DNA of 64,000 bases from Stenotrophomonas maltophilia (GTDB lineage Bacteria > Pseudomonadota > Gammaproteobacteria > Xanthomonadales > Xanthomonadaceae): positions 1,652,001-1,716,000 of the forward strand of contig NZ_CP015612.1 in assembly GCF_002138415.1 (NCBI RefSeq). Reading direction: 5' to 3'. The notes beneath the pieces are model-generated. The model was given only the letters and a program-made list of their open reading frames with translations, was not told the origin of the DNA and ran no database searches. The translations under genes and the position numbers were made by a program. Positions 21,495 through 30,998 of the stretch are shown here, piece by piece. Position 1 is the stretch's first letter. Each line of letters starts with the position of its first letter.

Positions 21495-22033
21495 CATCTA
21501 CGGGCCAGCAGCACCAGCATCGCGCCGGTACCCCCTTGTCCGGTCGGCGCCGAATGAAAGGCCAGCACGTCGTTGCGCAGCCGCAGCAGGCGATCCACCA
21601 GGTTCTTCAGTACCGGCGCGCCGCCATCGGACTGCAGGCCCTTGCCGTGGATGATGCGCACGCAGCCATAGTCGTGTGCATGTGCCTCCAGCAGGAACTG
21701 GCGCAGCAGCGTCTCCGCCTGCGACGCAGTGGCGCCGTGCAGGTCCAGCTCGTCCTGCACCGAGTACTGGCCGCGCTTGAGGCGCTGGAACAGGCGTGGT
21801 GGCAGGTTGTCGCGGCGATAGCTGGCCACATCGCCGGCTTCCAGCGGCGTGCTGTCGCGCAGCAGCCGGGCGAACTCGCCGGCTGCTTCGGCCTCGTCAC
21901 GTTCGGCCATGCGCGCGCGCGGCTTCGGCCGGGGCGCAGCCGGTGCCGGCTCGGCATCCTTGCGCAGCGGCGTCACTTCGCCGATGGCCGCACGGAACAA
22001 TGCGGCCGGATCTTCGTCTTCAGGGTGCGACAT
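21494..22033 (-). CDS. Smr-domain protein (MutS2 C-terminal-like endonuclease)
   Basis: This 179-aa protein has an N-terminal region rich in Pro and Ala and a C-terminal Smr domain (about residues 95-178) with the LDLHG and IIHGKG motifs. Smr-domain proteins nick DNA or RNA; stand-alone small versions such as SmrA/SmrB act on nucleic acids in the cytosol. The start MSHPEDEDPAALF is preferred over a frame open to 22192. The last base of the stop codon falls on the palindrome. Confidence 0.88.
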   Translation of the reverse strand: MSHPEDEDPAALFRAAIGEVTPLRKDAEPAPAAPRPKPRARMAERDEAEAAGEFARLLRDSTPLEAGDVASYRRDNLPPRLFQRLKRGQYSVQDELDLHGATASQAETLLRQFLLEAHAHDYGCVRIIHGKGLQSDGGAPVLKNLVDRLLRLRNDVLAFHSAPTGQGGTGAMLVLLARR

Positions 22034-22242
22034 GCGCACAGGGTAAACCGCCGGCGCAGGTCTGCCTATGACGGTTCGATGTCGGCCGTGACCGCCGGCA
22101 GGGTAGGACCGGCGGCTCGCATGCGGCACAATAGACGATGCCCTTGCAGGGTCGACGGCTTCCGCAGGGGAGTACGACGGTCCCGCCCACACTGCACGGT
22201 GATGGAATCGAATTCTTGGAAAATCAAGCGGTTAAATCGAAG
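22034..22242. promoter_or_regulatory. Divergent promoter region between smr and surE
   Basis: This 209-base spacer separates divergently transcribed genes and must hold both promoters. No clear sigma-70 match stands out; a frame open from 22138 into surE is not supported by homology. Confidence 0.4.
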
Positions 22243-23022
22243 ATGCGAATCCTGGTCAGTAACGACGATGGCGTCGACGCCGCAGGCATCCGGATGCTTG
22301 CTTCGGTGCTGCGCGAGGCCGGACACGAAGTCACGGTGGTCGCGCCCGACCGCGATCGCTCCGGCGCCAGCAACTCGCTGACCCTGGACCTGCCGATCCG
22401 CCTCAAGCGCATCGACCATTACACCGTCTCGGTGGCTGGCACCCCGACCGACTGCGTGCACCTTGCGCTGACCGGGCTGCTCGAGTTCGAACCCGACATT
22501 GTCGTGTCCGGCATCAACAACGCCGCCAACCTCGGCGATGACGTGATCTATTCCGGCACCGTCTCGGCGGCGATGGAAGGTCGCTTCCTTGGCCTGCCGG
22601 CGGTGGCGGTCTCGCTGGTCACCCGCAACCACGATCCGAAGCACTTCGAGACTGCCGCGCGCGCCGCGGTGGAGATCGTCGCCCGGCTCAAGGCCGATCC
22701 GCTGCCGGCCGACACCATCCTCAACGTCAACGTGCCGGACCTTCCGTGGAGCGAGGTCAAGGGCTTCGAGGTCACCCGCCTGGGCAACCGCCATCGCGCC
22801 GAAGGCTGCATCGCGCAGAAGGACCCGCGCGGCAACGAGGTGTACTGGATCGGCCCGGCCGGTCGTGAGCAGGACTCCGGTCCCGGCACCGATTTCCATG
22901 CGGTGCGTACCGGCCACATCTCGATCACCCCGATCCAGGTCGACCTGACCCGTTACCAGGCACTGGAGAAGGTAGCCAGCTGGGTAGGCGGCCTCAGTGC
23001 CGCGTTGGACCAGCCGGCATGA
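22243..23022 (+). CDS. surE: 5'/3'-nucleotidase SurE
   Basis: This 259-aa metal-dependent phosphatase starts [16 protein letters not shown], containing the metal-binding Asp-Asp pair. It carries [10 protein letters not shown] and [19 protein letters not shown], all SurE signatures. It dephosphorylates nucleoside monophosphates and short polyphosphate. The surE-pcm order is conserved in gammaproteobacteria. Confidence 0.96.
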   Translation: MRILVSNDDGVDAAGIRMLASVLREAGHEVTVVAPDRDRSGASNSLTLDLPIRLKRIDHYTVSVAGTPTDCVHLALTGLLEFEPDIVVSGINNAANLGDDVIYSGTVSAAMEGRFLGLPAVAVSLVTRNHDPKHFETAARAAVEIVARLKADPLPADTILNVNVPDLPWSEVKGFEVTRLGNRHRAEGCIAQKDPRGNEVYWIGPAGREQDSGPGTDFHAVRTGHISITPIQVDLTRYQALEKVASWVGGLSAALDQPA

Positions 23023-23696
23023 GCCCACGCCTGCGCCTGCAACCGGAAGCCGTCGGTATCGGCATGACTTCGCAGCGCGTGCGTGACCGCCTGGTCGACC
23101 GTCTGCGCGAAGCCGGCATCGTCGACGAGCCGACCTTGAACGCGATCCGGGTGGTGCCGCGCCATCTGTTCATCGACGAGGCACTGGCCTCGCGTGCGTA
23201 CGAAGACACCGCGCTGCCGATCGGCCACGGCCAGACCATCTCGCAGCCCTGGGTGGTCGCGCGGATGACCGAGGCGGTGCTCCAGGTCGCGCCGAAGCGG
23301 GTGCTGGAAGTCGGCACCGGTTCCGGTTACCAGGCCGCCATCCTCGGTGCGCTGGGCCTGGAGGTCTACACCGTGGAGCGCATCGGCGATCTGTTGCGCC
23401 AGGCTCGCAAGCGTTTCCGTGCGCTGGGCATGAACATCCGCACCAAGCATGACGACGGCCGCGTCGGCTGGGCCGAGCACGGTCCGTTCGATGCCATCGT
23501 GGTCACTGCGGCGGCGCCGGCACTGGTCGACGCCCTGGTCGAGCAGCTGGCCGAGGGCGGCCGCCTGGTGGCGCCGGTCGGTGGCCCTGGGGCGCAGTCG
23601 CTGGTGCAGCTGGACCGCAAGGCCGACGGCAGCATCGAACAACACGTGCTGGCGCCGGTCACGTTCGTGCCGCTGCTGTCTGGCATGCTCGACTAA
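23019..23696 (+). CDS. pcm: Protein-L-isoaspartate O-methyltransferase
   Basis: This 225-aa SAM-dependent methyltransferase repairs isoaspartyl residues. It shows the family start [49 protein letters not shown] (split into family blocks) and the SAM motif [15 protein letters not shown]. It overlaps surE by four bases. Confidence 0.95.
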   Translation: MSPRLRLQPEAVGIGMTSQRVRDRLVDRLREAGIVDEPTLNAIRVVPRHLFIDEALASRAYEDTALPIGHGQTISQPWVVARMTEAVLQVAPKRVLEVGTGSGYQAAILGALGLEVYTVERIGDLLRQARKRFRALGMNIRTKHDDGRVGWAEHGPFDAIVVTAAAPALVDALVEQLAEGGRLVAPVGGPGAQSLVQLDRKADGSIEQHVLAPVTFVPLLSGMLD

Positions 23697-23714
23697 TCCA
23701 CGGAGCGGGGTTGC

Positions 23715-24329
23715 ATGAAGATTTTCGGGCCGCTGTACGAGCGGGCGATGAAGTGGGCGGCGCACGAACGCGCCCCAACCTACCTGACGGTGTTGAGCTT
23801 CTTCGAGGCGATCATCTTCCCGGTGATGCCGGAGGTGATGCTGGCGCCGATGTGCGTGGCCCAGCCCAAGCGCGGCTGGTGGTTCGCCACCCTGAGCCTG
23901 GCCGGCTCGATGGTCGGCGCGCTGGTTGGCTATGCACTGGGTCATTACGCCTTCGAGGCGATCAAGCCGTTGTTCGAAGCGCTGGGCATGCTGCCGGCCA
24001 TCGAGCAGGGCATCACCACCGTGCAGGCGAAGATGGCCGAGTCGCCGTGGGCGGTGTTCACCTTCCTGGTGCTGGGCGGCTTCATGCCCATCCCGATGAA
24101 GGTCTTCACGTGGGCATCGGGTATCGTCGGCGTACCGATGCCGCAGTACCTGTTGAGCATGCTGATCGGTCGTGGCAAGCGCGTGTTCGTGCTGGCCGCG
24201 GTCATCCGTATCGGTGGTGCGCGTGCCGAAGCGGCACTGCGTCGCTGGATTGAACCGCTGGGCTGGATCGCCACCGCGCTGGTGGTGGTGCTGATCGCCT
24301 GGCTTGTATGGAGGTCGAAGTTCGCATGA
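23715..24329 (+). CDS. yqaA: YqaA family membrane protein (VTT/DedA-like)
   Basis: This 204-aa membrane protein has an N-terminal hydrophobic segment with FFEAIIFPVMPEVMLAPM. Glycine-rich segments follow (FLVLGGFMPIPMKVFTWASG), as in the VTT/SNARE-associated group to which YqaA belongs. A C-terminal transmembrane helix ends at the stop. DedA-like proteins act in membrane lipid handling; the role of YqaA is not defined. It overlaps nlpD by four bases. Confidence 0.87.
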   Translation: MKIFGPLYERAMKWAAHERAPTYLTVLSFFEAIIFPVMPEVMLAPMCVAQPKRGWWFATLSLAGSMVGALVGYALGHYAFEAIKPLFEALGMLPAIEQGITTVQAKMAESPWAVFTFLVLGGFMPIPMKVFTWASGIVGVPMPQYLLSMLIGRGKRVFVLAAVIRIGGARAEAALRRWIEPLGWIATALVVVLIAWLVWRSKFA

Positions 24330-25111
24330 GTCCTGATCGTCTGAGCAAGGGAGTGCGCATCGGCGCGCTGGCGTTGCTGGTTTCCACACTGGCCGCCTGC
24401 GGCACCGCCACCGTGGTCCGCCCGGGTGGTGGCAGCACCGGTAGTGGTGTGACCACGCCGAAGACCTCGGTGCCCAAGCCCGGGCAGACCGTGGTGGTGC
24501 GCAAGGGCGACACCATCTATGCGCTGGCCCGCATCCATGACATCACCCCGGCCGACCTGATTGCCTGGAATCGTCTGGACAACCCGTCGACCATCTACCC
24601 CGGCCAGGTGATCCGCCTGTATCCGCAGGGGGCCACCAGCGGCCGTGCGCCGACCACGGTGGTCACCCCGCCGCGTTCGGCTGGCAGCAGTGGCGGCAGC
24701 ACCACGCCGGCCCCGGCGCCGGTCGGTCCGGTGAAGAGCAACATCGCCTGGCGCTGGCCGGCCGATGGCGCCATCGTTGGCCGCTACGTGGCCGGTGACG
24801 CGACCAAGCAGGGCGTGGACATCGCCGGCACCAGCGGCCAGGCGGTCAAGGCCACCGCCAATGGCGTGGTGGTGTATTCCGGTGCCGGTCTGGTCGGCTA
24901 CGGCGAGCTGATCATCATCAAGCACAGCGACCAGTGGCTGTCGGCCTATGGCCACAACCGCAAACGCCTGGTGAATGAAGGGCAGAGCGTGAAGGCCGGC
25001 GAGCAGATCGCCGAAATGGGCCGTACCGGTGCGAACCGCGACATGGTGCACTTCGAGATCCGCTACAACGGCAAGCCGGTCGACCCCCAGCAGTACCTGC
25101 CGGCGCGTTGA
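24326..25111 (+). CDS. nlpD: Murein hydrolase activator NlpD-like lipoprotein (LysM + LytM)
   Basis: This 261-aa lipoprotein (lipobox LAAC, Cys32) has a LysM domain (about residues 54-100, VVRKGDTIYALARIHDI). A low-complexity linker and a LytM/M23 domain (about 145-258) follow. The canonical first metal-ligand His of M23 enzymes is replaced in TKQGVDIAG, so it is probably a catalytically inactive amidase activator, as in E. coli NlpD. The surE-pcm-yqaA-nlpD order is typical, but no rpoS follows. Confidence 0.9.
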   Translation: MSPDRLSKGVRIGALALLVSTLAACGTATVVRPGGGSTGSGVTTPKTSVPKPGQTVVVRKGDTIYALARIHDITPADLIAWNRLDNPSTIYPGQVIRLYPQGATSGRAPTTVVTPPRSAGSSGGSTTPAPAPVGPVKSNIAWRWPADGAIVGRYVAGDATKQGVDIAGTSGQAVKATANGVVVYSGAGLVGYGELIIIKHSDQWLSAYGHNRKRLVNEGQSVKAGEQIAEMGRTGANRDMVHFEIRYNGKPVDPQQYLPAR

Positions 25112-25116
25112 CGTTG

Positions 25117-25187
25117 GTAGCGCCGGGCCATGCCCGGCGTCTTTCCGCCGCGAAGCGCCGCCGCCCGAGCATGGGCTCGGGCGCTAC
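25117..25187. repeat. SMAG-like hairpins after nlpD
   Basis: GTAGCGCCGGGCCATGCCCG is followed about 25 bases later by CGCCCGAGCATGGGCTCGGG ending in GCTAC. The pair lies between convergent nlpD and the DUF498 gene. Confidence 0.75.
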
Positions 25188-25240
25188 AGGCTGCGTGAGA
25201 TCCAAGGGGGGGACGCCGGACCATGCCCGGCAGCGCCGCC

Positions 25241-25615
25241 TCAGCCTTCCAGAATGAAAGCGGCGGCGACCTTGCGGCCTTCGCCGGCCAGGATGTTGAA
25301 GGTGCGCGCGGCGGCCGGATTGTTCATCACTTCCAGGCCGATGCCGCGTGACAGGCAGGCGGCCATCACCACCGCCGGCGGGAACACCTGGCGGTCACCC
25401 GTGCCGAGCACGATCAGCGCCGGATTCAGCGCCAGGATCGGCTCCAGGTCAGCCACCTGCAGCGCAGTGGCGCTCACCACCGGCCATTGCGGGACCAGCT
25501 GGTCCGGGGTCAGGAAGAAACTGCTGCCCAGCGCCTGGTCATTCACCTTGGCCGAGCGGCCATCGGCGGCACGGAGGCTATAGGCGTAATCCGGCGGTTC
25601 GTGGTTCAGCTGCAT
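25241..25615 (-). CDS. Mth938-like (DUF498) domain protein
   Basis: This 124-aa single-domain protein carries the Mth938/DUF498 fold motif ALIVLGTGDRQVFPP and a late GIGLEVMNNPAAARTFNIL segment. Bacterial homologues occur widely and are related to the eukaryotic NDUFAF3 assembly factor; the bacterial function is not established. It lies 13 bases downstream of yhbY on the same strand. Confidence 0.9.
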   Translation of the reverse strand: MQLNHEPPDYAYSLRAADGRSAKVNDQALGSSFFLTPDQLVPQWPVVSATALQVADLEPILALNPALIVLGTGDRQVFPPAVVMAACLSRGIGLEVMNNPAAARTFNILAGEGRKVAAAFILEG

Positions 25616-25628
25616 GGCAGTCGGGCGA

Positions 25629-25934
25629 TCAGCTGCGCGGCAGCACGATCTGGCGCTGTTCCTTGCTCGGGCGGTACAGCACGGCGACGTGGCCGATGCG
25701 CTGCACCAGCGCGCTTTCGGTGGCTTCGACGATCTCGCCGATCATCACGTCACGGGCGTCGCGGTCTTCGGCAGCGACCTTCACCTTGACCAGCTCGTGG
25801 CGCTCCAGCACTTCGTTCAGCTCAGCGATGAAGGCCGGGGTCACACCCTTGCCGCCGGTCTGCAGCAGGGCCTTCAGGTCGTGGGCTTGGCCGCGCAGGA
25901 AACGGGTCTGGGAGGCGGTCAGGGCGATGGACAT
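25629..25934 (-). CDS. yhbY: Ribosome assembly RNA-binding protein YhbY (CRM domain)
   Basis: This 101-aa CRM-domain protein begins MSIALTASQTRFLRGQAHDL. It contains the GTGGKG-type loop as LLQTGGKGVTPAF and the HELVKVKVA block. It binds pre-50S ribosomal RNA. An ATG at 25946 would add four residues; the ATG at 25934 is the family start. It is divergent from rlmE with 65 bases between starts, as in many gammaproteobacteria. Confidence 0.93.
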   Translation of the reverse strand: MSIALTASQTRFLRGQAHDLKALLQTGGKGVTPAFIAELNEVLERHELVKVKVAAEDRDARDVMIGEIVEATESALVQRIGHVAVLYRPSKEQRQIVLPRS

Positions 25935-25999
25935 GCAGGAAAACACGGTTGAATGGGGCGATCAGGGTATCATGAGGACCCCATCAGCCCCTATTTTCA

Positions 26000-26632
26000 A
26001 TGGCTACCCGCAGCAAAAGCAGCCAGCGCTGGCTCAAGGAACACTTCTCCGACCCCTTCGTGAAGAAGGCCCAGGCCGAAGGCATGCGCTCGCGCGCCGC
26101 CTACAAGCTCGAAGAGCTGCTGGAACGTGACCGGTTGCTGAAGCCGCACATGGTGGTGGTCGACCTCGGTGCCGCCCCGGGCGGCTGGTCTCAGCAGGTG
26201 CGGAGACAGATCGGCGACACCGGTCGCGTGCTGGCGCTGGACATCCTGGACATGCCGCCGCTGGCCGGCGTGGAGTTCCTTCATGGTGACTTCAGGGAAG
26301 AAGCCGTTCTATCGCAGTTTGAAGCCATGCTCGGGGATCAGCCGGTAGACCTTGTGCTGTCGGACATGGCCCCCAATAAGAGTGGTGTAGGCGCGGTCGA
26401 CCAGCCGCGGATGATGCACCTGGCGGAGCTGGCCCTGGATTTTGCCGACAACCACCTGAAGACCGGTGGGGCGTTCCTGATCAAGCTGTTCCAGGGTGAG
26501 GGCTTTGACGACTACGTGCGCGACATGCGCCGCCGGTACGACAAGGTCTCCATCCGCAAGCCGGAAGCGTCGCGCAAGCGCTCTCCCGAGGTGTATGCCT
26601 TGGGTCAGGGAAAACGCGCCCACATGAAGTAA
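26000..26632 (+). CDS. rlmE: 23S rRNA (uridine-2'-O-)-methyltransferase RlmE
   Basis: This 210-aa SAM-dependent enzyme methylates U2552 of 23S rRNA. SAM motif [13 protein letters not shown], the catalytic Asp in [10 protein letters not shown] and the Lys in [10 protein letters not shown] are present. It precedes ftsH by 63 bases, the conserved rlmE-ftsH heat-shock pair. Confidence 0.95.
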   Translation: MATRSKSSQRWLKEHFSDPFVKKAQAEGMRSRAAYKLEELLERDRLLKPHMVVVDLGAAPGGWSQQVRRQIGDTGRVLALDILDMPPLAGVEFLHGDFREEAVLSQFEAMLGDQPVDLVLSDMAPNKSGVGAVDQPRMMHLAELALDFADNHLKTGGAFLIKLFQGEGFDDYVRDMRRRYDKVSIRKPEASRKRSPEVYALGQGKRAHMK

Positions 26633-26695
26633 GCTCGCAACGTACGCAAGTTCGACCCCAACGCAACGCCAGCACTGAGAGGAACACCGGAGCCA

Positions 26696-28636
<1,941 letters not shown>

Positions 28637-28738
28637 CGGCCCGCTGCATGTGACACCAGACGAGGCCGGGGCAACCCGGCTTCGTCGTTTCCGGGCTACC
28701 GGCCCATTCCGAAGAACCGAACTGACGCTGGAGCCCGC

Positions 28739-28924
28739 ATGTCCGCCCCGAAGCCCGAACCGATTTCCCACACCGTCGAAATGGTCATCGCCACCGTGGT
28801 GGGCGTAAGTGTGGGTCTGGGCGCCGACAACCTGCTGTTGGGCTGCGTGGTGGGTATCGGTGTCGGCATCGTGCTGAGCATCGCCAAGACCCTGTACGTG
28901 GACCGCAAGCGCCGCCGCCGTTGA
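28739..28924 (+). CDS. Small membrane protein, hypothetical
   Basis: This 61-aa protein has a hydrophobic, glycine-rich middle (about residues 15-48, with VGVSVGLGADNLLLGCVVGI) and a basic end KRRRR. GGAG lies seven bases before the ATG. The basic tail fits a cytoplasmic C-terminus. It follows ftsH by 102 bases and could be cotranscribed. No family recognised; the reading frame could be spurious, but the composition and the ribosome binding site argue for a gene. Confidence 0.55.
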   Translation: MSAPKPEPISHTVEMVIATVVGVSVGLGADNLLLGCVVGIGVGIVLSIAKTLYVDRKRRRR

Positions 28925-29008
28925 GGGTGTCGGCAGGGCTGCGCCCTGCACCTGCTACGAGCCAGAGCAACGGCAACGGCAACAGCAACAGCGTGCATTC
29001 CGTGGTTT

Positions 29009-29189
29009 GGCGGGGCGGTGTCGGAGTGCGGGGACGCCGTAAATCCGTCCATGGAGGCTTGGCAGCCGCTTGCTCGCGTGCGCATTCCTGCGCACACGGC
29101 AAGACCGGGGTTGAGCGTCCTGCCCAACCCGCCCGAGGCATGCCTCGGGCCCATGCGGCTGACACCCCGCCATCCGACACCGCCCCACC
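29009..29189 (-). repeat. 52-nt-core structured element, copy C (enlarged apical loop)
   Basis: Arms 29009-29033 and 29165-29189 pair at 22 of 25 positions. On the minus strand the core begins TGTCAGCCGCATGG and ends GCGGCTGCCAAGCCTCC...ATTTACGGCGT. The inner stem AGCCGC/GCGGCT differs from copies A, B and D but pairs. About 79 extra bases replace part of the ATGGAT loop and contain two further hairpins, CCCGAGGCATGCCTCGGG and GTGCGCAGGAATGCGCAC. Confidence 0.7.
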
Positions 29190-29217
29190 TCTGACAGATT
29201 CCGGGAGCTGTTGGTAG

Positions 29218-29237
29218 GTGTCGACCTTGGTCGACAC
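29218..29237. repeat. GTGTCGACC palindrome preceded by GTAG
   Basis: GTGTCGACCTTGGTCGACAC, preceded by TTGGTAG; the same palindrome as at 8803-8822 in inverse orientation. It links this palindrome to the SMAG family. Confidence 0.7.
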
Positions 29238-29264
29238 ATCTGTCAGATATCGATGTACAAGAAC

Positions 29265-29315
29265 GGGGTCAGATCTGGTCAGATCCGTTTTCCGTAGGAA
29301 AACGGATCTGACCCC
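29265..29315. repeat. GGGGTC...GACCCC palindrome, copy 4, with internal duplication
   Basis: Opens GGGGTCAGATCTGGTCAGAT, in which GGTCAGAT is repeated in tandem, then CCGTTTTCCGTAGGAAAACG and closes ATCTGACCCC. The inner stem CCGTTTTCC/GGAAAACGG is unlike the other copies but complementary. Confidence 0.75.
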
Positions 29316-29410
29316 GAGAGTCACTCCGGCAGCTCGCGAGCAACTGTCGAAGGCGGGGTGGGTCCGGTTGCGGGAGTGTCCGCGGCATGGATGCCGCGGC
29401 CAAGCCCCCA

Positions 29411-29413
29411 AGG
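29411..29413. other. Target site duplication, left (AGG)
   Basis: AGG directly before the left end of the insertion sequence, repeated at 30842-30844. A 3-bp duplication is normal for the IS150 group. Confidence 0.75.
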
Positions 29414-29441
29414 TGAAGTGACCCCCGAGACTTGGACGGTT

Positions 29442-30275
29442 TCAGGCGGCCGATTGGGCCTGCTCCCGGTACTGTACCGGGCTCAGGCCTTTCAGCTTCA
29501 GTTTGATGCGCTCTTCGTTGTAGTACTGGATGTATTCCACCAGCCCGGCCTCCAGACTCTCGATGCTGTCAAAGCTGTTCAGGTAGAAGAACTCCGACTT
29601 CAGCGTCCCAAAGAAGCTCTCCATCGCCGCATTGTCCAGGCAGTTGCCACGCCGGGACATGCTTTGCTTCAACGAGTGCTTTTCCAGCATGTGCCGGTAG
29701 TTTTCATGCTGGTACTGCCAGCCCTGGTCGGAGTGGATCATGGGGCGCTCATCCGGGGAAAGCTTGCTGATGGCTTCGTCCAGCATCTGACCTACCAGAT
29801 CGAACACGGGCTGGCGCTTGATCTGATAAGCCACGATTTCGCCGTTGTAGAGGTCCATGATCGGCGACAGGTACAGCTTCATGCCTTGCACCTTGAACTC
29901 GGTCACGTCAGTCACCCACTTCTGGTTGGGCCGCTGGGCATGGAACTGGCGATTGAGCTCATTGCCAACCACAACATTGGCGGCCCTCTTGAAGGACCGG
30001 TAGCGCTTCACGCGTACCCGTGATTTCAGGCCCATCTTCCCCATCAGGCGCTGTACCCGCTTGTGATTGGTCCGATGGCCCTGGTTGGCCAATTCCAGCG
30101 TCACCGTGCGATAGCCATAACGCCCTTGGCTTTGATCGTAGATTGCACGGATGCGCTCGCACAGGGCTGCCTCATCCTGATCCGGATGGGCCAGGACATG
30201 GTTCTGGTAATAGAACGTACTGCGTGACAGCTCTGCCGCTTCGAGCAGAAGCGACAACGTATGAACCTGCCTCAA
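29442..30275 (-). CDS. IS3-family transposase OrfB (DDE integrase)
   Basis: This 277-aa integrase has an N-terminal HTH_21-like region and an rve core domain. The catalytic acidic residues are in WVTDVTEF, PMIHSDQGWQY and NAAMESFFGTLKSE. As an isolated frame it begins with TTG and overlaps orfA's stop by four bases. More likely it is translated as an OrfAB fusion through a -1 frameshift on the A7 run at 30338-30344; no stop interrupts the -1 frame between the run and orfB. Confidence 0.93.
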   Translation of the reverse strand: MRQVHTLSLLLEAAELSRSTFYYQNHVLAHPDQDEAALCERIRAIYDQSQGRYGYRTVTLELANQGHRTNHKRVQRLMGKMGLKSRVRVKRYRSFKRAANVVVGNELNRQFHAQRPNQKWVTDVTEFKVQGMKLYLSPIMDLYNGEIVAYQIKRQPVFDLVGQMLDEAISKLSPDERPMIHSDQGWQYQHENYRHMLEKHSLKQSMSRRGNCLDNAAMESFFGTLKSEFFYLNSFDSIESLEAGLVEYIQYYNEERIKLKLKGLSPVQYREQAQSAA

Positions 30276-30793
30276 TCCTTGGATGGCTTGCGCTTTGCGT
30301 CCTGCGCCGCCTGCTCTTCCCGGATCAAGGCATCGAGTTTTTTTAGGTAGTCGGTCTCCGCACGCAGATAGGCGACTTCCTTGAGCAGCTCATCGCGGCT
30401 CATATCCTCAGGCGGCTTGGACGAACGGGTCTTTTTCATCGGCTTTCGGGGCGGCGGCAGGGGCGGTGCCAACGCTCGGGCACCACCCTGAGCATACAGG
30501 CGCCGCCACTGCCCCACTGCGCCGGCATCGCCAATCTGGAAGTAGGTGGTGGCCTCCCGCCCGGACAGGCCGTCCCGGCTCATCTTCTCCAGGACCGCCA
30601 GCTTGAAGGCGAGGTCATAGGACCGGGGCTGGCGGCGAAACCCACGCCAACCGTGCAGCCGATAGGTCGCTACCCAGCGCCTGACCGTGGAGAACTCCAA
30701 GCCGTGGCGACGGGCAATGGCTTTGACCGATGTGGAGGTCTTGCAGGCCTCTTTGGCGACCTGCAGTTTGAAACGCGCGTCGTATTTGTTCAT
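30272..30793 (-). CDS. IS3-family transposase OrfA (helix-turn-helix)
   Basis: This 173-aa protein begins MNKYDARFKLQVAKEACKTS with a helix-turn-helix region (AIARRHGLEFSTVRRWVATY). A second HTH-like block and a late coiled coil (ELLKEVAYLRAETDYLKK) follow. It binds the IS ends. The ATG at 30793 has a GAGGG ribosome binding site; an ATG at 30823 would add ten residues. A slippery A AAA AAA heptamer lies near the 3' end in the frame needed for OrfAB. Confidence 0.92.
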   Translation of the reverse strand: MNKYDARFKLQVAKEACKTSTSVKAIARRHGLEFSTVRRWVATYRLHGWRGFRRQPRSYDLAFKLAVLEKMSRDGLSGREATTYFQIGDAGAVGQWRRLYAQGGARALAPPLPPPRKPMKKTRSSKPPEDMSRDELLKEVAYLRAETDYLKKLDALIREEQAAQDAKRKPSKD

Positions 30794-30841
30794 GTATCCC
30801 TCGGGGTTGGATCTGGCGTCCAACTCCCGGGGGTCACTTCA

Positions 30842-30844
30842 AGG
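30842..30844. other. Target site duplication, right (AGG)
   Basis: Second copy of the AGG that flanks the insertion sequence at 29411-29413. Confidence 0.75.
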
Positions 30845-30998
30845 ACGGGTTTACGGCGTCTCCCGCAACCGGACCCAACCCGCCATTCCTCAGCAAGCCA
30901 GCTGTTGCTCCGGCTCTTGCTGTAGCTCTGGCCTCTGCGGGTGCAGGGCGCCGCCCTGCCGAACTAAACTACCCGCCGTTGTCCCTGCAGGATTGCCC

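Larger units (their letters stand above)
29414..30841 (-). mobile_element. IS3-family insertion sequence, IS150 group, 1428 bp, intact
   Basis: The ends begin with TG and finish with CA, and have inverted repeats of about 25 bases with two mismatches. Left reads TGAAGTGACCCCCGAGACTT, and the right end read inward TGAAGTGACCCCCGGGAGTT. Two overlapping genes, orfA and orfB, fill the element on the minus strand. A 3-bp AGG duplication flanks it. The insertion interrupted the repeat element copy D and no gene. Both ORFs are complete, so it is probably active or recently inserted. Confidence 0.92.
29352..30884 (+). repeat. 52-nt-core structured element, copy D, split by an insertion sequence
   Basis: The two halves are 29352-29413 and 30845-30884. 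Joined at a single AGG they give arms that pair at 24 of 25 positions (left GGCGGGGTGGGTCCGGTTGC...). The core is exactly 52 bases: inner hairpin CCGCGGC/GCCGCGG with loop ATGGAT, then AAGCCCCC and GACGGGTTTACGGCGT. The restored sequence aligns base for base in layout with copies A and B. Confidence 0.85.

Noticed and set aside
29442..30793. IS as part of a larger genomic island
   Set aside because: Flanking genes (ftsH, folP) are core and the element has its own ends and target duplication.
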